This document shows positions 1-9,077 of a stretch of 36,166 nucleotides of DNA, piece by piece. The notes under the pieces were generated by a model. It did not search any database. It was not told where the DNA came from and saw only the letters and a program-made list of their open reading frames with translations. The DNA is from Cytobacillus sp. S13-E01 (GTDB lineage: Bacteria > Bacillota > Bacilli > Bacillales > Bacillaceae_L): the NCBI RefSeq assembly GCF_029193815.1, contig NZ_JARFVC010000039.1, positions 1 to 36,166 of the forward strand. The letters run 5' to 3'. Each line of letters begins with the position of its first letter. Within the stretch, counting starts at the first letter, position 1. Made by a program: the position numbers and the translations under genes.

Positions 1-577
1 TGGCGCCCGGAGCTAGACACTAAAACTAGGTTCAAATTTTTATACTTTCTTATCTTTTAAGAAAAGCGCAGGGCGCCCGCCTATCGGCGACAAGCATAAG
101 ACAAGCCGGCTGGAAGGTTGTTCTTTAACCTTCCGGACGGATTGGCTTATACCATAGAGCCGATGGCGCCCGGAGTTAGACACTAAAACTATGTACAAAC
201 TTTTATACTTTCTTATCTTTTAAGAAAAGCGCAGGGCGCCCGCTTATCGGCGACAAGCATAAGACGGTTCCTTTAAGAAGGTGGTTTTTCCTTCTTAAAG
301 GAAATGGCTTATGACCTCGAGTCGATGGCGCCCGGAGCTAGACATTAAAACTAGGTACAAACTTTTATACTTTCTTACCTTTTAAGAAAAGCGCAGGGCG
401 CCCGCCTATCGGCGACAAGCATAAGACGGTTCCTTTAAGAAGGTGGTTTTTCCTTCTTAAAGGAAATGGCTTATGACCTCGAGCCGATGGCGCCCGGAGC
501 TAGACACTAAAACTAGGTACAAATTTTTATCTTTCTTATCTTTTAAGAAAAGCGCAAGGCGCCCGCCTATCGGCGAC
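1..577 (+). repeat. Tandem array of ~162-bp structured repeat units
   Basis: Three full units start at GCGCA 66, 229 and 391 (periods 163, 162, 161 bp). They are preceded by the tail of a unit cut by the window edge and followed by a truncated left arm (552-577). Each unit has a left arm (GGGCGCC, then ATCGGC, then CATAAG), a variable tip, a right arm (CTTATG or CTTATA, GCCGAT, GGCGCCC), and a ~65-bp tail beginning GGAGCTAGACACTAAAACTA and containing TTTATACTTTCTTATC. The arms pair into a long imperfect hairpin. The tip of unit 1 pairs GGAAGGTT with AACCTTCC; units 2 and 3 pair TCCTTTAAGAAGG with CCTTCTTAAAGGA. The array lies just beyond the 3' end of spoIIP. I recognise no coding function or named family. 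Confidence 0.9.
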
Positions 578-595
578 CCCAGTTATAAAAATAAT

Positions 596-1807
596 TTATT
601 GTTTACTCTTGTTTTCTTCAGTTGAACCATTTACTTTTTCGGCTTGCCAGTAATATTCGGCCAATACATCTGCCATTGCTTTTGATGTCCTTCTTAATTC
701 GTCAAAGTTATTATCAACCCCACCGAACTCTACTAGCATTGCATTGGCAGATAAATCTTGGTTGTATTTTCCGTTAAAACCATAGCCGCCTTGTCTAATA
801 ATTCCTCTACTTAAGCCTGGATATTTTTTATCAAGTAGATTGTGTAAATCAGTAGCTGTTTTTAAGTTCTTATCAAACTGAGCATTATCATTACCAATTA
901 CAAAGGCTATTTTCGCATAATTTTGTCCATTAATTGTCACCGTTGTATCATTTCTTCGCTTTGCATCTCGATGGATATCAATAAAATATTCTAACTCTTT
1001 ATTACTACTCATTGCACTTTTAACTAACTCACCTGAAGCTTTATATGATTGTGACCAGGCATAGCCTTTTTCTTTTAAGTATTCGGGCATATTTGTTGTG
1101 TTTACATCAGACCCGATTCCTAAAGCATTTAATTCTTCTCCTAACATCTCGCTTACTTTTGTAATATTCACCTTAGAGTGTGTTGCATTATTAACGTTAC
1201 TTGTATCAACACCCTTTAAATGTGGGAAAAAAGATTCATAAGAGTGAGTGTTATAAATATAAGCTACTTTTTTATCACCGGTTGTCATTGCTGGTGGAAC
1301 AACAGGATTTTCATTTGAAGGCTTGTCCAATTGTTCTAAATTCTGCGTAGCCACTTCTCTTTCAGCTAAAAGCACCTCAAGTGGTGGTGCTGATTCAACG
1401 GGCATATTTGTATAGTTAGTACCTTCACCTGGGACGAGAATTTCCCCATCAAAAAACGTAAAACCAGGTAATTCTTTACCAAGTAAACTTCTCGGATCAT
1501 CAGGATCGATATTTGTTGCAGATTGAAATAGAACTGACGTAAAGTTAGGTTTTATATTTTGATTAGGTACATTTTGGGTAAAATAATGATTTTCAAATCC
1601 TAGAAGATAGATTAATGATTCTCCTGATAACTGTTTTGTAATACCGTTAATCGATGATGATGAAATTCGGTATTCTGGTTTTAATGAGGTCATTACACCT
1701 GTTATCATAAACGTCATCATTAAGCCTAGGATTAGTAGTATGATTCCTTTTTTAATGCTTGTCCCATGTACTGTAATTATCATTCCATGAGTTTGTAAAC
1801 CTCTCAT
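596..1807 (-). CDS. spoIIP: SpoIIP, stage II sporulation peptidoglycan hydrolase
   Basis: SpoIIP is the amidase/endopeptidase of the SpoIIDMP engulfment machine, anchored in the mother-cell membrane and acting on septal peptidoglycan. The 403-residue product is close to the B. subtilis length (401). A single membrane segment lies at about residues 20-40. Candidate metal or catalytic residues are in NTHSYES (H188, E191), IDIHRD (H279) and VEFGGVDNN (E360). The ATG at 1807 was chosen because a GGAGGG ribosome site precedes it and the protein then aligns from its N-terminus. The longer frame to 1930 adds unrelated residues and would run into gpr. It follows gpr with a 91-bp gap holding its own likely sigma-E promoter. 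Confidence 0.95.
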   Translation of the reverse strand: MRGLQTHGMIITVHGTSIKKGIILLILGLMMTFMITGVMTSLKPEYRISSSSINGITKQLSGESLIYLLGFENHYFTQNVPNQNIKPNFTSVLFQSATNIDPDDPRSLLGKELPGFTFFDGEILVPGEGTNYTNMPVESAPPLEVLLAEREVATQNLEQLDKPSNENPVVPPAMTTGDKKVAYIYNTHSYESFFPHLKGVDTSNVNNATHSKVNITKVSEMLGEELNALGIGSDVNTTNMPEYLKEKGYAWSQSYKASGELVKSAMSSNKELEYFIDIHRDAKRRNDTTVTINGQNYAKIAFVIGNDNAQFDKNLKTATDLHNLLDKKYPGLSRGIIRQGGYGFNGKYNQDLSANAMLVEFGGVDNNFDELRRTSKAMADVLAEYYWQAEKVNGSTEENKSKQ

Positions 1808-1837
1808 AGTGTTCTCCCTCCAAAGCCTGACTATTAG

Positions 1838-1867
1838 AAGGTATGCACAAACAGGGGAGGTTATTAC
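1838..1867 (-). promoter_or_regulatory. Candidate sigma-E promoter of spoIIP
   Basis: Reading the minus strand, GTAATAA (1861-1867) and CATACCTT (1838-1845) are separated by 15 bp. This resembles the mother-cell sigma-E pattern (ATA-type -35, CATACNNT -10). It lies about 30 bp upstream of the chosen spoIIP start, which fits known mother-cell expression of this gene. Pattern match by eye only. Confidence 0.5.
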
Positions 1868-1898
1868 AAAATAATGGTCTTCTTTTCGACCTTTATTG

Positions 1899-3029
1899 CT
1901 AATGTGTATAGGATCCGTAATTATCCTCATCTACTTCATTATGAAGGGCTGCATTTAATCCACCTGCGATAACATTAGCCATATCTTCTATAAAGACATC
2001 TACTTCTTTAGGTGTGACCATTAGGTTATGACCTAGTGGAGCAAGCACCTCATGTATTAGTTTTCGCTTTTCATTATCCTCTAAATTACCAATGATACCC
2101 ATGAATGTATTTCGATCATTTTCTCCAGGCATGTCATCATCTGTTAATGTTCTTTTTTCACCAAAAGTTAATCCAGCTGGCGCTAATGCTCGTGATGGTC
2201 TACCACCTTCACGCATTTCTTTTCCAAAGTGCTTTAAAATAAAGTCTATCGTATCACTTGTTATACTAACTGCATCTACTACAGTCGGAATCCCAATCGC
2301 AATGACAGGAATACCCAAGGAATCTTGACTAAGTTCTTTTCTTTTATTACCAACACCAGAACCTGGATGAATTCCTGTATCTGATATTTGAATAGTCGAA
2401 TTAACCCGTTCAATTGACCTTGAGGCAAGCGCATCAATTGCAATGACAAAGTCCGGCTTTGATTTTTCAATAACTCCCTGAATAATATCACTAGTCTCAA
2501 TCCCAGTAATCCCCATTACCCCTGGAGAAATAGCACTTACTGAGCGAAAGCCCTCTTGTACATTCTCCGGCTGTAAACTAAATAAATGCCTAGTAACTAA
2601 AAGGTTTTCAACTGCAATAGGACCCAGTGCATCAGGTGTAACATTCCAATTACCTAATCCGACAACTAGACAGCTTGCATCTTTTGATATATTTAAATTC
2701 TTCATAAACTGACTAAATTCCTTAGCAAACACCTGTTGTACTTTTTTTTGTAGTTCTGAATCTTGTTGGCGTATACCCAGAACCTCTAAGGTAAGATAAT
2801 TCCCCTTTTTCTTACCTATTGAATTTGCCCCTTCTTCAGTAATTTCAACAGAGGATATTTTAATCCCATCCTCTTCTCTTTCCTTTATTATGACACCTTC
2901 AATATCTGTTGAGGCGGTTTCCTTTTTATTTTCTGCCACTCTATTTCGTTCTTCTACAGCCATTTCACGTGCTTCAACCGCTAAATCAGTACGGACCGAA
3001 TATTTACTTAAATCTAATGGTTCACCCAA
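1899..3029 (-). CDS. gpr: GPR, germination protease for small acid-soluble spore proteins
   Basis: GPR is the A25-family endoprotease that degrades SASPs at germination. It is made as a zymogen in the forespore and autoprocessed in the spore core. The 376 residues align over their full length with B. subtilis Gpr. The conserved processing-site region RTDLAVE is at residues 13-19. The putative catalytic aspartates are D133 ([10 protein letters not shown]) and D199 (VIAIDALA). The start codon is TTG at 3029, preceded by AAGGAGG at good spacing. A sigma-G-like -10 (CATAATA, minus strand, 3057-3063) lies upstream, but I could not find a convincing -35. Divergent from rpsT. Confidence 0.96.
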   Translation of the reverse strand: MGEPLDLSKYSVRTDLAVEAREMAVEERNRVAENKKETASTDIEGVIIKEREEDGIKISSVEITEEGANSIGKKKGNYLTLEVLGIRQQDSELQKKVQQVFAKEFSQFMKNLNISKDASCLVVGLGNWNVTPDALGPIAVENLLVTRHLFSLQPENVQEGFRSVSAISPGVMGITGIETSDIIQGVIEKSKPDFVIAIDALASRSIERVNSTIQISDTGIHPGSGVGNKRKELSQDSLGIPVIAIGIPTVVDAVSITSDTIDFILKHFGKEMREGGRPSRALAPAGLTFGEKRTLTDDDMPGENDRNTFMGIIGNLEDNEKRKLIHEVLAPLGHNLMVTPKEVDVFIEDMANVIAGGLNAALHNEVDEDNYGSYTH

Positions 3030-3220
3030 CTAAATAACCTCCTTAAAAATATACCTTATTATGCTTCCAAAACCGATTACCGACATCGTTTTTACTAGAG
3101 TCGCATCACAAATCTTAGTAATACATAGATTATCTATCATTATTCTTATATTCCTATCTTTACCTTTCAATCATATGTTCATTCATTGTTACATCTGAAA
3201 TGTCAGAAAAGAGAATTGTA

Positions 3221-3249
3221 TTGCAATCTTTACTCTGGTTTGATAGAAT
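3221..3249 (+). promoter_or_regulatory. Sigma-A promoter of rpsT
   Basis: TTGCAA (3221-3226) and TAGAAT (3244-3249) are separated by exactly 17 bp. Transcription would start near 3256, leaving a ~105-nt leader before rpsT. Confidence 0.7.
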
Positions 3250-3261
3250 ATCATTTGTTAA

Positions 3262-3287
3262 TCAGAATTTCATATTATGAATTCTGA
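3262..3287 (+). promoter_or_regulatory. Hairpin in the rpsT leader
   Basis: TCAGAATT (3262-3269) pairs with AATTCTGA (3280-3287). The stem extends by CA:TG after a bulged T, around a 5-nt loop. It lies near the 5' end of the predicted rpsT transcript. Ribosomal protein genes are often autoregulated through leader structure, so this could be a transcript-stability or regulatory element; the role is inference. Confidence 0.45.
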
Positions 3288-3361
3288 CCTCATTTAGAAC
3301 ATGAAATGTTACTGAAAGATCGAGTTTATATAACCTCGATACGTCTAGGAGGTGAAAATAC

Positions 3362-3628
3362 ATGGCTAATATTAAATCTGCGATTAAACGTGCTAAAACT
3401 AGTGAAGAGCGTCGTGCTCATAACGCTACTATTAAATCAGCAATGCGTACTGCTGTAAGAAGTTTTGAAGCTCTTGTTACTAACAATGATGCTGAGAATG
3501 CTAAAGCAGCTTACGTTGATGCAGCTAAAAAACTTGATAAAGCAGCTCGTAAAGGACTTATCCATAAAAACGTTGCTAACCGTCAAAAATCTCGTCTAGC
3601 AAAAAAATTAAACGAGGTAACTGCATAA
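3362..3628 (+). CDS. rpsT: Ribosomal protein S20
   Basis: S20 is an 88-residue primary 16S rRNA-binding protein of the 30S subunit. The Lys/Arg/Ala-rich sequence begins [20 protein letters not shown], typical of Firmicute S20. The ATG follows an AGGAGGTG ribosome site at 3349-3356. It is monocistronic, divergent from gpr and convergent with holA, and is followed by a strong bidirectional terminator. Confidence 0.98.
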   Translation: MANIKSAIKRAKTSEERRAHNATIKSAMRTAVRSFEALVTNNDAENAKAAYVDAAKKLDKAARKGLIHKNVANRQKSRLAKKLNEVTA

Positions 3629-3686
3629 ATTTATTTCATAAGGTATTTGTCCAAGGTTGCTTGAACGAGTACCTTATATTTATGTC

Positions 3687-3721
3687 AAAAAAGCGACTCC
3701 TCAATGAGAGTCGCTTTTTTT
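3687..3721 (+). terminator. Bidirectional terminator between rpsT and holA
   Basis: The arms GCGACTC (within 3687-3699) and GAGTCGC (within 3708-3720) are extended by an A-tract and a T-tract on both sides. The hairpin overlaps the last codons of holA (stop at 3701-3703), so it can end both convergent transcripts. A second inverted repeat, ATAAGGTA (3638-3645) with TACCTTAT (3670-3677), lies between it and the rpsT stop. Confidence 0.85.
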
Positions 3722-4738
3722 GATATCATTTACCTGCATAATAAATAACTCAAGGATTAATTTCTTATCCATTTTACCGTTCTTTATTTCATAATCGGCT
3801 TCAGCTATTCGATTTATGATGTGTAATAATTCCTCACTCGTAAATAGATTTGTTTGACTGGATGCTAGTTTTACACGGAATGGATGAACCTTTATTGTTG
3901 TAGCTATTTGTTGTTGCCCATATCCCTGCCTTAATAATTCCTTTACCTGGTAAATCAGTCTAAATTGGGTTGCGAGGAGAGAGAGGATTTTAATTGGCTC
4001 TTCATTATTTCTTAGTAAGTCATAAAAAATTCGTAAGGCTTCATCAATTTTTCTATGAACGACCTTTTCAATTAACTCAAAGATATTTTGCTCTAAAGTT
4101 CTTGCTACTAATAAACTGACGACATCATGGCTGATATTACCATTTTCACCCACATATAAGGATAATTTGTCAATTTCTTGTGTAATTAACATTAAGTTTG
4201 AGCCGGTTAATTGTAGTAATCCTCTTACTGCATCATGATCTATGGTTACCCGAAACGCCTTTATTCTTTCAGCGATCCACTGTGTTAATTCCTTTTCACT
4301 TAGGGGGTTTGTCTGTAATACTTCAGCTTTTTGTTTGAGTAATTTTGTGATTTTTTTACGCTCGTCCAGTTTTTCATATGGTGCAATAAACACGACAATC
4401 GTATATGGTGCTGGTTCTTTTATGTATTGCTCGAGCCTTTCAATATTATGGATCACTTTCTCTTTTACTTTTTCAGCAGTTAAAAAAAAAGGATTTTTTA
4501 ATAGTACAATTCTTCTGTCTCCCATAAAAGGCAAGGTTTCCGCATCTTCCAACGCTACCTCAATTGGTGTTTCTTCAAGGTCAAAAATTGCCATATTAAA
4601 ATCTTTTTCATGATCGGATAGTACTGAGTGTATCAAAATGTCTTTTGTTTCATTTATTAAAAAGGATTCCGTTCCAAATAATAAATACAGTGGTGAGAGG
4701 TGATTATTTTTAATCTTTTTCCAAATTTCAAAGTTCAT
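3701..4738 (-). CDS. holA: DNA polymerase III delta subunit (clamp loader), YqeN
   Basis: The delta subunit opens the sliding clamp in the clamp-loader complex. The 345-residue product begins MNFEIWKKIKNNHLSPLYLL, contains the family motif LLFGTESFLINE, and ends with the helical collar region (GYGQQQIA...HPFRVKLA...LLHIINRIAEADYEIKNG). A GGGAG ribosome site about 9 nt upstream supports ATG 4738; an in-frame ATG at 4753 lacks a good site. In B. subtilis the orthologue yqeN sits beside rpsT and yqzM, as here. The 3' end is embedded in the shared terminator. Confidence 0.93.
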   Translation of the reverse strand: MNFEIWKKIKNNHLSPLYLLFGTESFLINETKDILIHSVLSDHEKDFNMAIFDLEETPIEVALEDAETLPFMGDRRIVLLKNPFFLTAEKVKEKVIHNIERLEQYIKEPAPYTIVVFIAPYEKLDERKKITKLLKQKAEVLQTNPLSEKELTQWIAERIKAFRVTIDHDAVRGLLQLTGSNLMLITQEIDKLSLYVGENGNISHDVVSLLVARTLEQNIFELIEKVVHRKIDEALRIFYDLLRNNEEPIKILSLLATQFRLIYQVKELLRQGYGQQQIATTIKVHPFRVKLASSQTNLFTSEELLHIINRIAEADYEIKNGKMDKKLILELFIMQVNDIKKSDSH

Positions 4739-4860
4739 ACTTTGCTCTCCCATACTTCTATTGTGAAGTCAGATATACTTCATCTATCGTATAAGGAATT
4801 CGATTATATTTCAACCCCATAGCACTATTTTCCGCACTTTTAAACCGCTAAAATTGATTT

Positions 4861-4942
4861 AGGGAATCGCCCTTCGAAAAGGACAATTCCCAATCTATAG
4901 TGAACGTTAACGCATAAGGCCTAGGAATCTTATGTGTTAACG
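4861..4942. other. Two strong hairpins between divergent holA and yqzM
   Basis: A 14-bp stem with one G-T pair is formed by CGTTAACGCATAAG (4905-4918) and CTTATGTGTTAACG (4929-4942), followed on the plus strand by ATTATTTTTTC. Just before it GGAAT/ATTCC encloses CCTT/AAGG (4862-4890). The 347-bp region 4739-5085 holds no other gene I can see. A terminator-like hairpin 5' of both flanking genes is unexpected; it could end a small RNA. Confidence 0.6.
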
Positions 4943-5085
4943 ATTATTTTTTCTTCACTATTATGTTCTCCTTTAAATACCGAAGTATTTGTGTAAACTG
5001 TTGTCAGTATAGGAAAATGAATACGCTCATGTAGATTTTTTTATCTTTTTAACGTATACTATAATTTGAAATAGGAGGGGTATCA

Positions 5086-5220
5086 ATGAATCAATTTGAA
5101 AAGAATGTTCAAAGTAACCGTAATGACGCTATTGACTCTGGAATCGGATTCATTGTTTCATTTGGCTTTTTTGCTACATTGTTTATCATTGCAACTGCGA
5201 TTAAACTTATTGGCTCTTAG
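5086..5220 (+). CDS. yqzM: YqzM family small membrane protein
   Basis: This is a 44-residue protein starting MNQFEKNVQSNRNDAIDSG and ending with one hydrophobic segment (residues ~21-42, FIVSFGFFATLFIIATAIKL). It matches the B. subtilis YqzM family in sequence and in its position between holA and comEC. Function unknown. The ATG follows TAGGAGGGG at good spacing, and a factor-independent terminator follows the stop. Confidence 0.9.
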   Translation: MNQFEKNVQSNRNDAIDSGIGFIVSFGFFATLFIIATAIKLIGS

Positions 5221-5245
5221 AGGACGGTTACATACTGTCACCATA

Positions 5246-5273
5246 AGAGACTGCATGCTGCAGTCTCTTTTTC
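5246..5273 (+). terminator. Terminator of yqzM
   Basis: AGAGACTGCA (5246-5255) and TGCAGTCTCT (5259-5268) form a perfect 10-bp stem with a 3-nt loop, followed by TTTTTC. Confidence 0.88.
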
Positions 5274-5362
5274 ATTTGTTAAGTATAATTTGAACAAAGT
5301 TTTGGTGTGTAGCTCCCGAGCGTCCTTTTCATTGCATGTCAGTGATTAAGTATATTTTTATT

Positions 5363-7669
5363 CTATGGCAGAATCCACTTAAAGGTTCCAAAATCCTTTT
5401 TAAACTTATATTGAATGGCTCCATGTAAATCTGTTCTAAATATAATACTATTTTGATCTTCTAAGCGCTTTATTACATCTGGACTTGGATGATTATATCT
5501 ATTATTCACACCAGCTGAAATAACTGCTATCTTTGGTTTTATTTGGTTTAAAAATTCCTCAGATGATGAAGACCGACTACCATGGTGACCGACTTTTAAT
5601 ACATCAATGCTTAAATTAGGGTATGAATTAACTAGATCCTTTTCTCCTTGCTCCTCCAAATCACCAGTAAATAACCATGTTAGATCTCCTAATGATGTAA
5701 GTATGACAATAGAACGGTCATTTTCGGATTGTTCACGTCCGGTTGGAGATAATATTTGGAATGCGAACTCATCCACTACCCACCCGTCAGACCTTTTTAC
5801 TGTTTTTATCCGTACTTTTTTTTGATAACTTTTTATAAGTAGTTTTTTTTCAAGTTCACTTTCAATTGGTCCATCACCTATAATAAGTTCTAGAACATGT
5901 AATTCATCAAGAATTGTCTCCCCATTACCTATATGATCCATATCACCATGTGTGATAATTAACTTATCGATGGTACGAATTCCTTTCGATTTTAAAAAAG
6001 GGATGAGAATATCTTTCCCTGTATCAAAGGTTCTTCGCTTTTCCTGCCATGCTTCTTTTTTAAAATTTGATAAACCAGGGCCTGTATCAATTAAATAGTT
6101 TCCTTTATTAAATGGTAACTCAATCAAAATGCTATCACCTTGTCCAATATCAATTATTGTGACTTGTCCATATGGATTAAAAAGACTACTATTCAAATCA
6201 AATGCAAGAACAACTACTAAACATATTACAGGTCCTGTCATTGACCTGATCTTTTTCGCCTTTTCCCAGTTGACGAACAATGCAATAATAACAATGAGAT
6301 AGGACATCATTAACCATATATTAGGTCGACCTAGAGTTAATGTGAAGGTAGATAGTGATGAACCGAAAATTGTAATTTCATTTAATAACTGTAGCGCAAA
6401 ATCGAGAATGGTTAGTAGAATATTACCAATTGGTTCAATAAAAAAGTGTAAGCCCAACGTTAGAATAGCTAGGGGTAGTACGATAATCGAATACACCGGA
6501 ACAAAAAGTACGTTTAAAGGGATACTAAGAAGGGATATCTCATAGAAGTAATATATCAATATTGGGAGTGAACAAAGCTGTGCAATTGTCGAAACCGTGG
6601 CCAATTGAAACAGCCTATTAGTTATTCGCTTTATTATCGTAGAAGAGAGGATAAGCGATAGACTTACGACAAATGATAATTGAAAGCCAACTTCAAAGAT
6701 ATTATATGGATTTGCTAACAGCATGACTAGGAAGGTTATGCTAATTGCATCAATTGGAAGTATTTTCTGCCATCTGATGCAACCTAGCAAAATCATCAAC
6801 ATTAACGAAGCTCGAATGACAGATGGTGCACCTCCAGCTAAAACAACATAAAAGGGTAGCATCAATAGTAATATGTTTGTAGTCGCTTCTCTTGTAAGTC
6901 CCATTCTTATCCCAAAATAATAAATCGCCCCAGTTAATAATCCCACATGAAGACCTGAAATTGCCAACAAATGTACCAGTCCTAATGTTTGATAGGAAGC
7001 AAGAATATCGACATCTATCTGTTTTCGTTCTCCATATACTAACGCTTGTACTATCCCCTTTGTACCCTCTGGAAAATGAGTATCGATATAGTTTATTCCC
7101 GCTTGTCTTATTAGAAGTAATCTTTCATAAATTGTTAGGGATCGCTGGTAGCACTTATCTAAAGGTATTGAATCGGGGCGATAAATCCAGTGTATTTTCT
7201 TTTTATATAGATAGTTTTTATAATTGAAAGCATTTAAGTTTCTTGACTCGTTTGGACGAGTAAATTCACCACTAAAGTTACAACTCATTCCAATTTGAAG
7301 GTTGGTGAGTGTTTTCTTCTCTGATTCTGATTTAATGGTATAGTTCAACTGCATTTTTTCGTTTGTTGATGTTTTTATTAAGGCTGAGAAAGTATCACCA
7401 TTCATGTCTGGGGAGGTTATAAATTTTGCTTTTAAAAAGGTGTCAGTTTCAACGTAGGAGGTTTGGTTTTGGAGGTCAAATAACAAATAATAGGCCATAA
7501 AAAACAAGATACAAACAGAACATACAAAAACAACTATTTTCGAAAATCGCAAAAACACATATAGTAAAAAAATGAAGGCTAAAATTACGACAAACGGATT
7601 GAAAGCCTTATGTACAAGAGTTATTCCGAAAATAGCCGAGATTGATACTAATAGATAGTTCCCTTTCAT
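5363..7669 (-). CDS. comEC: ComEC, DNA uptake channel of natural competence
   Basis: ComEC is the polytopic channel that passes single-stranded DNA across the membrane during transformation. The 768-residue length fits B. subtilis ComEC (776). Hydrophobic N-terminal segments and a DUF4131-like region come first, then the competence domain with YGERKQ and LAISGLHVGLL, many membrane segments, and a C-terminal metallo-beta-lactamase-like domain with DIGQGDSILIELP and ITHGDMDHIGNG (HxDxDH), then KVGHHGSRSSSSEE. The ATG follows an AAGG site overlapping the end of comEB, 12 bp away. Last gene of the comEA-comEB-comEC operon. Confidence 0.96.
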   Translation of the reverse strand: MKGNYLLVSISAIFGITLVHKAFNPFVVILAFIFLLYVFLRFSKIVVFVCSVCILFFMAYYLLFDLQNQTSYVETDTFLKAKFITSPDMNGDTFSALIKTSTNEKMQLNYTIKSESEKKTLTNLQIGMSCNFSGEFTRPNESRNLNAFNYKNYLYKKKIHWIYRPDSIPLDKCYQRSLTIYERLLLIRQAGINYIDTHFPEGTKGIVQALVYGERKQIDVDILASYQTLGLVHLLAISGLHVGLLTGAIYYFGIRMGLTREATTNILLLMLPFYVVLAGGAPSVIRASLMLMILLGCIRWQKILPIDAISITFLVMLLANPYNIFEVGFQLSFVVSLSLILSSTIIKRITNRLFQLATVSTIAQLCSLPILIYYFYEISLLSIPLNVLFVPVYSIIVLPLAILTLGLHFFIEPIGNILLTILDFALQLLNEITIFGSSLSTFTLTLGRPNIWLMMSYLIVIIALFVNWEKAKKIRSMTGPVICLVVVLAFDLNSSLFNPYGQVTIIDIGQGDSILIELPFNKGNYLIDTGPGLSNFKKEAWQEKRRTFDTGKDILIPFLKSKGIRTIDKLIITHGDMDHIGNGETILDELHVLELIIGDGPIESELEKKLLIKSYQKKVRIKTVKRSDGWVVDEFAFQILSPTGREQSENDRSIVILTSLGDLTWLFTGDLEEQGEKDLVNSYPNLSIDVLKVGHHGSRSSSSEEFLNQIKPKIAVISAGVNNRYNHPSPDVIKRLEDQNSIIFRTDLHGAIQYKFKKDFGTFKWILP

Positions 7670-7681
7670 AACTAACCTTGG

Positions 7682-8251
7682 TTACACATGCTTGTTGAAT
7701 AAATTGTTTGCCTGTTCTTGTAAGTCAACCACCCGCTCTTTATCAACCCCACCATCACCAAGTGCACAAAGAAGTTTTTCAACAAACTGTTGTTTTTCCT
7801 TCTGTCTATTATCAATTATCATTTCCTTCAGCGCTACTTTTTCTACTTCTACTCCAGCTTTTTTAAATAACTCAATTGCATATGGATGATTTTTATAATC
7901 TTCGGCATAATAAACCGCTTTGATACCACTTTGAATAATCGATTTACAACACTGTAAACAAGGAAAATGCGTGATATAGATTTCTGCATCCTCCGTAGGT
8001 ACTCCAAACTTTGCGCACTGGAGGATAGCATTTATTTCGGCATGAATTGTCCTAACACAATGATTATCAATTACATAACAGCCTTCATCAATACAATGTG
8101 TCCCCCCAGTGATAGAACCATTGTAACCGCCCGCAATTATTCGTTTATCGCGTACTATTGTTGCACCTACTGTTAGACGTGTGCACGTGCTTCTAAGTGC
8201 AAGTAAATGACTTTGCGCCATAAAATATTGATCCCATGAGATTCTATCCAT
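7682..8251 (-). CDS. comEB: ComEB, dCMP deaminase family
   Basis: This is a 189-residue zinc deaminase of the dCMP/cytidine deaminase family (dCMP to dUMP). Zinc and catalytic residues are visible: H70-A-E72 (HAEINAI) and C98-x2-C101 (PCLQC). A longer Cys/His-rich region (residues 53-65) resembles the extra zinc site of dCMP deaminases. The gene lies between comEA and comEC as in B. subtilis, where its product is not needed for DNA uptake itself. A GGGGAAG ribosome site precedes the ATG. Confidence 0.95.
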   Translation of the reverse strand: MDRISWDQYFMAQSHLLALRSTCTRLTVGATIVRDKRIIAGGYNGSITGGTHCIDEGCYVIDNHCVRTIHAEINAILQCAKFGVPTEDAEIYITHFPCLQCCKSIIQSGIKAVYYAEDYKNHPYAIELFKKAGVEVEKVALKEMIIDNRQKEKQQFVEKLLCALGDGGVDKERVVDLQEQANNLFNKHV

Positions 8252-8326
8252 CTGTTCTTCCCCTTTTCTTTATTGTATTAAAATCAAGTTTATCGAATTA
8301 TGTTGAATCATGCAATTTTGTTTTTC

Positions 8327-8974
8327 CTATTTAACAGAAATTTTATCTCTAAACTTTTCAAGTGTTTTTTCTCCTATTCCTGAAATTTGAAGAAGGTCAT
8401 CTACACTTTTAAACGGTCCATTTCTTTCGCGAAACTCGATAATTGCCATCGCTTTTGCTTCGCCTATCCCTGGTAAGGTTTGTAATTCTACAATTGTTGC
8501 TTTATTTATCGAAATTTTCTCGTCCCCTTCAAATTTAGGATCACTTACTAATAATTGTGTTACTTCTCCAACTTCTTCACCTATTTCTGGAACATATACG
8601 ACCATTTCATCCTCCAATACGGCCGCAAGGTTGACATACTTCATATCAGCTGATGTAGTAACGCCACCAGCTAACTCAATGACATCTTTCACCCGACTTC
8701 TGGAATCTATTTCATATACACCCTGCTTAACAACCGCTCCTTTTACATCAACAAATATTGAGGTCACCACTGGCACTTGTTCTTTTTCTGGTTCCTTTTC
8801 AACGGCCAATTGATTAGATGTTTGATCTTCCTTACCTATAAGTTCCTCAACACTCAATTGATTTTCAGAAACTGGTTGGCTAAAACCAACTAGGTTATAA
8901 AATACAACTGTAGCTAAAATAACCATAATTAAAATCACTGCATTCACTTTTTTGTTTCTTAGATTCCATTCCAT
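8327..8974 (-). CDS. comEA: ComEA, competence DNA receptor
   Basis: ComEA binds double-stranded DNA at the cell surface and hands it to ComEC. The 215-residue protein has an N-terminal membrane anchor (about residues 11-30), an acidic linker, a SLBB-like domain (about 69-125, FVDVKGAVVKQGVYEI), and a C-terminal pair of helix-hairpin-helix motifs (LQTLPGIGEAKA and LLQISGIGEKTLEKF). AAGGAG precedes the ATG. It is the first gene of the comE operon and divergent from comER. I did not find a clear ComK box in the 103-bp divergent gap. Confidence 0.95.
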   Translation of the reverse strand: MEWNLRNKKVNAVILIMVILATVVFYNLVGFSQPVSENQLSVEELIGKEDQTSNQLAVEKEPEKEQVPVVTSIFVDVKGAVVKQGVYEIDSRSRVKDVIELAGGVTTSADMKYVNLAAVLEDEMVVYVPEIGEEVGEVTQLLVSDPKFEGDEKISINKATIVELQTLPGIGEAKAMAIIEFRERNGPFKSVDDLLQISGIGEKTLEKFRDKISVK

Positions 8975-9077
8975 TTTTTCTTGGCTCCTTTTGGAAATAT
9001 TTATAATTACTATTCATAAATAAAGAACAATGTACATATCGTTTATGAGAGAACGTTTGTGAAGGAGGGGACGAAAC

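Noticed and set aside
1-577. CRISPR array
   Set aside because: Units are ~162 bp with long imperfect hairpins and near-identical interiors. There are no short direct repeats with unique spacers and no cas genes.
1808-1930. N-terminal extension of spoIIP overlapping gpr
   Set aside because: Extra 41 residues show no similarity to SpoIIP and cover the candidate sigma-E promoter. The ATG at 1807 has a good ribosome site.
4242-4613. 123-codon plus-strand ORF in holA
   Set aside because: Antisense to holA coding sequence with no motif or ribosome site.
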